Below, one piece after another: positions 34,189-39,189 of a stretch of 39,189 nucleotides of DNA (position 1 is the first letter of the stretch; every line of letters starts with the position of its first letter). The notes beneath the pieces are model-generated. The model saw only the letters and a list, made by a program, of their open reading frames with translations, was not told the DNA's origin and did not search any database. This DNA comes from Prevotella sp. GTDB lineage: Bacteria; Bacteroidota; Bacteroidia; Bacteroidales; Bacteroidaceae. The stretch is from the NCBI GenBank assembly GCA_022486815.1, contig JAKVJW010000026.1:1-39189 (forward strand), read 5' to 3'. The position numbers were made by a program, and so were the translations under genes.

Positions 34189-36546
34189 ATGTATAAGATT
34201 ATCACGAAAGAACAATTTTCCGATAAAGTCTTTTGCATGGAAGTGGAAGCTCCACTGATAGCAAGAAGTTGTAAACCTGGTAACTTTGTTATTGTCAGAG
34301 TGGATAGTGTCAGTGAACGCGTACCTTATACCATCGCCAAAACTGATACAGAAAAGGGAACGTTAACCCTTGTTATTCAGGAGGTTGGCCTCTCCTCTAC
34401 TAAATTATGCCGTCTGTCTGTAGGTGATTGTGTCCACGATATTGTAGGCCCATTAGGTAACCCATCGGATATAGAACACTATGGCACAGTGATTTGTGCA
34501 GGGGGCGGTATTGGTATTGCGGCCATCCTCCCTATTCTTACAGCCTTGAAAAAAGCTGGAAACAGAGTGGTTTCTGTCTTGGCTGGCCGTACGAAAAACC
34601 TTGTAATTATGGTGGATGAAGTCAGAAAGTATTCTGACAACGTAATCATCATGACTGATGATGGATCCTGTGGCCAGAAAGGTGTAGTTACAGTTGGAGT
34701 CGAACAGGTACTGAAGCGTGAGCAGGTTGATAAGGTAATCGCTATTGGGCCTCCTGTAATGATGAAGTTTACCTCTTTGTTAGCTAAAAAATACGGTGTT
34801 TCTAATTCTGTCTCTTTAAATACCATTATGGTTGATGGTACAGGAATGTGTGGCGCTTGCCGGTTGACAATCGGAGGAAAGACGAAATTTGTATGTATTG
34901 ATGGCCCTGAGTTTGATGGTGACTTGGTGGATTGGGATGAAATGTTCAAACGTATGGGAACGTTTAAGAATGTTGAACATGAGAAAATGGAGAATTATGA
35001 GAAACATCTGGGCACTGTCGCTATTGATACTCATGGGGAAAAGGAAAGAGATGCTATTACCATGGATGTGAAGCCAACGGATGATCCTGTCAGTGTCCTC
35101 ATTGATCGTAATGCACAGTGGAGAAAAGACTTACGGGCTTCCATGAAACCAAAAGAACGAAACTTGATTCCTCGTGTTATCATGCCGGAACTTGATCCAG
35201 TTTATAGAGCCACTACTCGATTGGAAGAGGTTGATCAGGGGCTTACGAAAGACATGGCACTGATGGAAGCAAAGCGGTGTCTGGATTGTGCTAATCCTAC
35301 ATGTGTAGAGGGTTGTCCTGTGAATATTAATATCCCTTCTTTTGTTAAGAACATTGAGAGAGGACAATTCCTTGCCGCAGCTAAAGTCTTGAAGGACACG
35401 TCTGCCCTACCGGCTGTTTGTGGTCGTGTCTGTCCACAGGAAAAGCAGTGTGAAAGCAAGTGTATCCATTTGAAGATGGGACAAAAAGCTGTTGCAATCG
35501 GCAATCTGGAACGTTTCGCTGCCGATTATGAGCGGGAAAGTGGAGAATCTTCTCTTCCAGCCCTTGCTCCCGGTAATGGCATTAAGGTTGCAGTGGTCGG
35601 TTCGGGACCGGCTGGTTTGAGTTTTGCCGGTGATATGGTCAAGAAAGGTTATGAAGTCTATGTCTTCGAGGCTCTTCATGAAATCGGAGGAGTTCTGAAA
35701 TATGGTATTCCTGAGTTCCGGTTGCCTAATCGTATCGTAGACGTGGAGGTAGATAACCTTCGTAAGATGGGAGTACATTTTCATACGGATTGTATCATTG
35801 GCAAAACCATTAAGGTTGAAGAACTTGAAGGTAAAGGTTTTAAAGGCATTTTCGTTGGTTCCGGTGCCGGATTACCAAGATTTATGAATATTCCTGGAGA
35901 GAATCTTATCAATGTGATGAGCTCTAATGAATATCTTACTCGGGTTAATCTGATGGATGCTGCTAATCCTCTGACCGATACACCGATAAATATCGGTAAA
36001 AAAGTAGTTGTCGTTGGAGGCGGTAATACTGCTATGGATTCTTGCCGTACAGCTAAACGGCTTGGCGCTGACGTGACTTTGGTTTATCGTCGCAGCGAAG
36101 CTGAAATGCCTGCACGTCTGGAAGAGGTCAAGCATGCTAAGGAAGAGGGTATCCATTTCATGACTTTGCATAATCCAAAAGAATACCTGACAGATGATCA
36201 GGATCGGGTAAGAGCAGCAGTTCTTGATATTATGGAACTTGGAGAGCCTGATGAGAGCGGTCGTCGGAGACCCATCGTAACTGGAAAAACGATGACCTTG
36301 GAATGTGATCAGGTTATTGTTGCAATCGGAGTATCCCCTAACCCACTTGTACCAAAATCTATAAAAGGTCTTGAACTGGGAAGGAAGAATACAATCGTAG
36401 TCAATGATCAGATGCAGTCCAGCCGACCTGACATTTTTGCCGGAGGTGATATTGTACGAGGTGGTGCTACGGTCATCCTTGCTATGGGTGATGGTAGGCG
36501 TGCGGCAGCAAGTATGGATATAAAACTTCAGAACAAGAACATATAA
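34189..36546 (+). CDS. Fused NfnB/NfnA-type flavoprotein (annotated elsewhere as DHOD B NAD-binding subunit/glutamate synthase small subunit)
   Basis: A 785-residue iron-sulfur flavoprotein. Residues 1-280 match the ferredoxin-reductase-like subunit (VPYTIAKTD for flavin, VICAGGGIGIAAILPI for NAD, and the 2Fe-2S ligands in GTGMCGACR with a later Cys in KFVCIDG). Residues about 355-450 carry the GltD-type Fe-S module (RCLDCANPTCVEGCP and CGRVCPQEKQCESKC). The rest has two nucleotide folds (VAVVGSGPAGLSFAGDMVKKG and VVVVGGGNTAMDSCRTAKRLG). In two-subunit relatives this architecture links NAD(H), NADP(H) and ferredoxin by electron bifurcation, which is the preferred role. No glutamate synthase large subunit is near, so a glutamate synthase label is weak. 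Confidence 0.9.
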   Translation: MYKIITKEQFSDKVFCMEVEAPLIARSCKPGNFVIVRVDSVSERVPYTIAKTDTEKGTLTLVIQEVGLSSTKLCRLSVGDCVHDIVGPLGNPSDIEHYGTVICAGGGIGIAAILPILTALKKAGNRVVSVLAGRTKNLVIMVDEVRKYSDNVIIMTDDGSCGQKGVVTVGVEQVLKREQVDKVIAIGPPVMMKFTSLLAKKYGVSNSVSLNTIMVDGTGMCGACRLTIGGKTKFVCIDGPEFDGDLVDWDEMFKRMGTFKNVEHEKMENYEKHLGTVAIDTHGEKERDAITMDVKPTDDPVSVLIDRNAQWRKDLRASMKPKERNLIPRVIMPELDPVYRATTRLEEVDQGLTKDMALMEAKRCLDCANPTCVEGCPVNINIPSFVKNIERGQFLAAAKVLKDTSALPAVCGRVCPQEKQCESKCIHLKMGQKAVAIGNLERFAADYERESGESSLPALAPGNGIKVAVVGSGPAGLSFAGDMVKKGYEVYVFEALHEIGGVLKYGIPEFRLPNRIVDVEVDNLRKMGVHFHTDCIIGKTIKVEELEGKGFKGIFVGSGAGLPRFMNIPGENLINVMSSNEYLTRVNLMDAANPLTDTPINIGKKVVVVGGGNTAMDSCRTAKRLGADVTLVYRRSEAEMPARLEEVKHAKEEGIHFMTLHNPKEYLTDDQDRVRAAVLDIMELGEPDESGRRRPIVTGKTMTLECDQVIVAIGVSPNPLVPKSIKGLELGRKNTIVVNDQMQSSRPDIFAGGDIVRGGATVILAMGDGRRAAASMDIKLQNKNI

Positions 36547-36573
36547 AGGCCTTATAGATCAATTCTTGTCAGG

Positions 36574-36615
36574 AGGAAGACTCAAAATCATCAAGATATT
36601 GAGTCTTCCTTTTTT
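36574..36615 (+). terminator. Rho-independent terminator after the Nfn-like gene
   Basis: A perfect 12-bp stem AGGAAGACTCAA/TTGAGTCTTCCT is followed by TTTTTT, 27 nt after the stop. Confidence 0.9.
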
Positions 36616-36659
36616 ATTGGAAGGAAGGAGATGGGATTCCACAATAATACTTAAATTCC

Positions 36660-36690
36660 TTGTTTGTTTCCCGTTCTTTTTGTATTTTTG
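36660..36690 (+). promoter_or_regulatory. Promoter of the nucleoside phosphorylase-mnmE unit
   Basis: TTG (36660-36662), 20-nt spacer, TATTTTTG (36683-36690), 62 nt before the ATG. Confidence 0.6.
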
Positions 36691-36752
36691 TGATTTACAA
36701 TTATATGCAACCATGGGTTGTAGAAATAAAAACGATTTAAAATACAGAAAAT

Positions 36753-37625
36753 ATGACACAATATTTTGCAGAATCAGAATTGATTATTAATTCCGATGGA
36801 AGTATATTCCACCTTCATCTTAAACCGGAACAGTTGGCTGATAAAGTCATTTTAGTGGGTGATCCGGGACGAGTCAAACTTGTGTCCTCTCATTTTCAAT
36901 CTGTAGAAAGTGAAGTTGAGAACCGTGAATTTCATTCTGTTACAGGGGAATATAATGGCAAACGAATTACAGTAACAAGTACGGGTATCGGATGCGATAA
37001 TATTGATATTGTATTAAATGAACTGGATGCCTTGGCAAATATAGACTTCAATACTCGTAAGGTCAAGGATCATCTGCGTTCATTGACTATCATCCGTGTC
37101 GGTACATGCGGAGGGTTGCAGCCTAATACTCCAACCGGGACTTTTATAGCAAGCGTCAAGAGTATTGGTTTTGATGGATTGCTTAATTTCTACGCCGGAA
37201 GAAATCAAATGAGTGATCTTGATTTTGAACGTGAATTCAAACGACAGGTAAAGTGGAATGACAGTATGGGTAATCCGTACGTTGCTACCAGTGATACAGA
37301 ACTTCTTGACCGGATTGCGCAAAAGGATATGGTAAGAGGTGCAACGATTGCCTGTGGCGGATTCTTTGGTCCTCAGGGGCGTGAACTTCGTCTTCCTCTT
37401 GCGGACCCTAATTTGAATGAAAAAATAGAGAAATTTGAATATCAAGGACTTAAGATAACTAATTTTGAAATGGAAAGCTCGGCTGTCGAAGGGCTGTCCA
37501 TGTTGATGGGCCATAAGGCATTGACTTGCTGTATGGTTATCGCCAATCGTTTGGCGCATAAGGCAAATGCAGGTTATAAGAATTCCATTGATGGATTGAT
37601 AAAATTAGTTTTGGATAGGATTTAA
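36753..37625 (+). CDS. Nucleoside phosphorylase, probably uridine phosphorylase
   Basis: A 290-residue cytosolic enzyme of the PNP/UDP family that splits nucleosides with phosphate. Marks are VILVGDPGRVKLVSSHF (phosphate site), the TGIGCDNIDIVLNEL and IIRVGTCGGLQP segments, and NFEMESSAVEGLSMLMG with the ribose-binding Met-Glu. The length is slightly above hexameric uridine phosphorylases of Proteobacteria. Base specificity is inferred. It stops directly before mnmE (the next base starts the ATG), so they are co-transcribed and probably translationally coupled. Confidence 0.88.
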   Translation: MTQYFAESELIINSDGSIFHLHLKPEQLADKVILVGDPGRVKLVSSHFQSVESEVENREFHSVTGEYNGKRITVTSTGIGCDNIDIVLNELDALANIDFNTRKVKDHLRSLTIIRVGTCGGLQPNTPTGTFIASVKSIGFDGLLNFYAGRNQMSDLDFEREFKRQVKWNDSMGNPYVATSDTELLDRIAQKDMVRGATIACGGFFGPQGRELRLPLADPNLNEKIEKFEYQGLKITNFEMESSAVEGLSMLMGHKALTCCMVIANRLAHKANAGYKNSIDGLIKLVLDRI

Positions 37626-38987
37626 ATGGATAATACTACAATTTGTGCCCTTGCTACTCCGGCGGGAGGAGCTATCGGAGTTGTTCGGGTTAGCGGACCA
37701 AATGCAATTTCTATAACTGATCAAATATTTCGTCCTGCCGGTGTCAAGTCTTTGGCTGAGGTAAAGGCTAATACTGTTCATTATGGTGAGATTATTGACG
37801 GAGATGATCAAATCATAGATGATGTATTGGTGTGTGTGTTTCGTTCACCGCATAGTTATACCGGCGAAGACTCTACGGAGATTTCCTGCCATGGCAGTCG
37901 TTATGTCCTCAGTCAGGTTCTCAAGCGTTTGATTGATTGTGGTTGTCGTCAGGCTGGTCCTGGTGAATATACACGGCGGGCTTACCTAAACGGGAAAATG
38001 GATCTCAGTCAGGCTGAAGCGGTGGCTGATCTTGTCGCTGCTACTAACCGGGCTTCTCATCAGTTGGCTATTAGTCAACTTAAAGGTCACTTTAGCAGTG
38101 AGTTATGTAAATTACGTGAACAATTACTTAAAATGACCTCTCTGCTCGAATTGGAACTGGATTTCAGTGACCATGAAGATCTAGAATTTGCTGACCGGAG
38201 CCAGTTGAAAGCACTCGCTCAAAAAATAGATGATAAGATTACCCTACTCGCTCGTTCCTTTGAAACGGGTAATGCGCTTAAGCAAGGTATACCTGTGGCA
38301 ATCATTGGTAAAACGAATGTCGGCAAGAGTACCCTACTCAATCAACTCCTTCATGAGGATAAGGCTATTGTCAGTGATATTGATGGGACTACCCGTGATG
38401 TCATTGAAGATACTACTGAGATTAATGGATTGACTTTCCGGTTTATTGATACGGCCGGACTTCGCAAAACGGATGACAGAATAGAAAAATTAGGTATTGA
38501 ACGGACGTATAAGAAGATCAGTGAGGCCGCCATCGTTTTATGGATGGTTGACCAACAGCCTTCGGCCCAGGAGATAACCGAAATCCAGTCTAAAGCCTCT
38601 GGCAAGTCCTTGATCATTGTCCGCAACAAAATTGATAAAGACGATAGTTCTATCGAGGTACCATCTAATATACCTGTGATTTCTTTGAGTGCTAAACAGG
38701 GAACTCATATTTCTGAACTACAGGAGAAATTGTATACGACTGCTGATATTCCTGAGATTAACGAAAATTCGGTTATTGTAACCAGTGCGCGGCATTATGA
38801 TGCTTTGATGGCTGGTAAGGAAAGCATAGAGCGGGTCTTGCAGGGATTGAAGGATAACCTAAGTGGTGATCTCCTTTCTGAAGATCTTCGGATATGTCTG
38901 GATCAACTCGGTGAGATTACCGGAGGTCAAATCACTCCTAATGAGGTCTTAAATAATATCTTCAAACATTTCTGCATCGGAAAATAA
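37626..38987 (+). CDS. mnmE: tRNA modification GTPase MnmE
   Basis: A 453-residue GTPase that with MnmG modifies the wobble uridine of some tRNAs. The N-terminal folate-binding domain (1-118) has ICALATPAGGAIGVVRVSG and PHSYTGEDSTEISCHGS. A helical domain surrounds the G domain: GKTNVGKSTLLN (G1), DIDGTTRD (G2), DTAGLRKTDD (G3) and NKID (G4). It ends in FKHFCIGK with the catalytic Cys. It is complete. Its 3' end lies beside inverted repeats and possibly an integrated element. Confidence 0.98.
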   Translation: MDNTTICALATPAGGAIGVVRVSGPNAISITDQIFRPAGVKSLAEVKANTVHYGEIIDGDDQIIDDVLVCVFRSPHSYTGEDSTEISCHGSRYVLSQVLKRLIDCGCRQAGPGEYTRRAYLNGKMDLSQAEAVADLVAATNRASHQLAISQLKGHFSSELCKLREQLLKMTSLLELELDFSDHEDLEFADRSQLKALAQKIDDKITLLARSFETGNALKQGIPVAIIGKTNVGKSTLLNQLLHEDKAIVSDIDGTTRDVIEDTTEINGLTFRFIDTAGLRKTDDRIEKLGIERTYKKISEAAIVLWMVDQQPSAQEITEIQSKASGKSLIIVRNKIDKDDSSIEVPSNIPVISLSAKQGTHISELQEKLYTTADIPEINENSVIVTSARHYDALMAGKESIERVLQGLKDNLSGDLLSEDLRICLDQLGEITGGQITPNEVLNNIFKHFCIGK

Positions 38988-39020
38988 TTGCCCATTAATA
39001 TCGATTACTATCCATTACTA

Positions 39021-39062
39021 AAATAGTGTAAAGTGTTTGATTTATAACACTTTACACTATTT
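39021..39062. repeat. Perfect 17-bp inverted repeat downstream of mnmE
   Basis: AAATAGTGTAAAGTGTT (39021-39037) is matched by its exact complement at 39046-39062 around an 8-base loop. It is 34 nt after mnmE, with no T tract, so it may be a recombinase or regulator site as well as a hairpin. Confidence 0.75.
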
Positions 39063-39068
39063 CACTTT

Positions 39069-39099
39069 AAACACTATCTGCTTGATAGTGTTTCTTTTT
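39069..39099 (+). terminator. Terminator-like hairpin after mnmE
   Basis: A perfect 10-bp stem AAACACTATC/GATAGTGTTT with loop TGCTT is followed by CTTTTT. Its arm shares the CACTTTA and ACACTAT words with the neighbouring inverted repeat. Confidence 0.65.
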
Positions 39100-39182
39100 G
39101 CCCTATTTCTTGTACCCTATTTGTACCGTTGATTTTTTCTTGACATTAAAAATTGCTCTCAAAAACGTCATTCAAGGGAACG

Positions 39183-39189
39183 ATGAGAC
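39183..39189 (+). other. Possible start of a gene cut by the window edge
   Basis: ATGAGAC at the very end could open an ORF (Met-Arg...). The preceding bases include direct repeats CCCTATTT and TTGTACC (39100-39127) of the kind seen beside recombinase sites. Only two codons are visible, so this is a guess. Confidence 0.2.

Noticed and set aside
34189..36546. Glutamate synthase small subunit (gltD) as a firm call
   Set aside because: The N-terminal ferredoxin-reductase-like half and the lack of a gltB partner favour an Nfn-like fusion.

Overview
The window looks like a Bacteroidales chromosome, most probably Prevotellaceae or a close relative. The evidence is paired SusC/SusD outer-membrane genes, many lipoproteins with a Cys lipobox, repeated Bacteroidetes-type promoter signals (TTTG, about 20 nt, TAnnTTTG), A-rich leaders with almost no Shine-Dalgarno sites, and AT-rich DNA (by eye). 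No species is claimed.

Region 1 (1-17676) is a xylan polysaccharide-utilization locus (PUL), all on the + strand. It opens with the tail of a GH51-type arabinofuranosidase, a GH95 enzyme ending in a terminator, and a GH43 enzyme with its own promoter. A second promoter then leads into the conserved xylan-utilization core: susC-susD-susC-susD, a DUF1735-type surface lipoprotein, and a lipoprotein GH10 endoxylanase with a carbohydrate-binding insert (order as in xusA-xusB-xusC-xusD-xusE-xyn10C). The logic is surface cutting of xylan by GH10, binding by the SusD and XusE lipoproteins, import by the SusC porins, and side-chain removal by GH43, GH51 and GH95. No sensor-regulator is inside the window.

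Region 2 (17677-24414) is housekeeping. A minus-strand operon carries a half-length glycogen-synthase-like protein, a DUF4270 lipoprotein and a previously easy-to-miss 43-residue ORF. It is divergent from panC-panD. Then come tRNA-Tyr and tRNA-Val (minus strand, textbook promoter), a TIGR02757-family gene, and a PAP2 phosphatase fused to a predicted beta-barrel.

Region 3 (24415-30893) holds a four-part sulfur-transfer/oxidoreductase fusion, a flavodoxin, a 22-bp tandem repeat array, an orphan lipoprotein, enolase, and a YgbA-family protein.

Region 4 (30894-39189) holds a gene-poor 0.9-kb stretch with dyad symmetries and a decayed copy of the repeat family, then rplU-rpmA, serS, a fused NfnB/NfnA-type flavoprotein, a nucleoside phosphorylase and mnmE. 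The last 200 bases after mnmE carry two perfect inverted repeats and end on what could be the first codons of another gene, possibly an integrase.

The most interesting items are the rearranged CBM inside GH10, the half-synthase lacking its sugar-nucleotide loop, the 22-bp repeat family, and the mnmE boundary. I found no clear defence system, CRISPR array or complete mobile element.
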